The notes under the pieces: model-generated
The model's database searches: none
The model's input: only the letters and a program-made list of their open reading frames with translations
Told to the model about the DNA's origin: nothing
Position numbers and translations under genes: made by a program
Part shown: piece by piece, positions 28,828 to 28,829 of the stretch
How the letters are laid out: each line of letters opens with the position of its first letter
How positions within the stretch are numbered: the first letter of the stretch is position 1
Virus record (IMG/VR): IMGVR_UViG_3300027969_000338
Location: 1-28,829 of that record
Length of the DNA stretch: 28,829 nucleotides
Source: a virus
Strand: one strand, 5' to 3'

Positions 28828-28829
28828 AA

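Overview
The window is mostly part of a tailed-phage (siphovirus-like, lambda-type tail) genome, or of a prophage, from an AT-rich Gram-negative host, probably aquatic. The reasons are a lambda-style order of tail genes (G/GT chaperone, gp10-like protein, tape measure, hub proteins, gpJ-like tip protein, fibres), a holin plus M15-peptidase lysis cassette, and an early region with ERF, Gp157, NinB, RusA and a Cro-like repressor. Terminase, portal, capsid and any integrase are not in the window, so lifestyle cannot be decided. Host assignment is inference only.

Layout. (a) 1-3080, + strand: an island of unusual base composition, packed with GATC, GATCGC and CCGG words. It holds iteron-like repeats, a short operon of small unknown genes including a Gp88-family protein, and a strong terminator. 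It does not look like the phage DNA that follows. (b) 3082-3243: a non-coding control segment with two copies of an 18-bp operator that recurs at the main phage divergent promoter. (c) 3244-6938, - strand: an early operon with a Cro/YdaS-like repressor, RusA, a DUF1376 replication protein, a DUF7696-like protein, NinB, a possible PD-(D/E)XK nuclease, a Ref-like HNH protein, a DUF5856 protein and an HNH endonuclease. (d) 6939-7088: divergent promoters with one operator between them. (e) 7089-10240, + strand: an early operon with ERF annealase, Gp157, an SSB-like small protein and many short unknown proteins. (f) 28827-10165, - strand: the late region, read right to left: tail chaperones, gp10-like protein, tape measure, two hub-type proteins, a GNAT acetyltransferase, the gpJ-like tip protein, fibre proteins, a 1441-residue collagen-like fibre, a methyltransferase/glycosyltransferase cassette, four small membrane proteins or holins, and the endolysin. 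Operons (e) and (f) converge and overlap at 10165-10240.

Most neighbouring genes overlap by ATGA, TAATG or 8 nt, or sit 1-2 nt apart, so translational coupling is the rule in the phage part. This also helps choose start codons: several apparent upstream TTG starts are replaced here by internal ATGs with good Shine-Dalgarno sites.

The best-supported unusual points are: a complete -1 frameshift signal (A AAA AAC plus a downstream stem-loop) joining the two tail chaperone frames; a shared operator linking 3084-3133 with 6993-7010; a fibre made of proline-poor Gly-X-Ser triplets rich in Tyr, Phe and Trp, followed by glycosyltransferase genes that include what looks like a GT9 enzyme split over two genes; and the compositional island at the left end.
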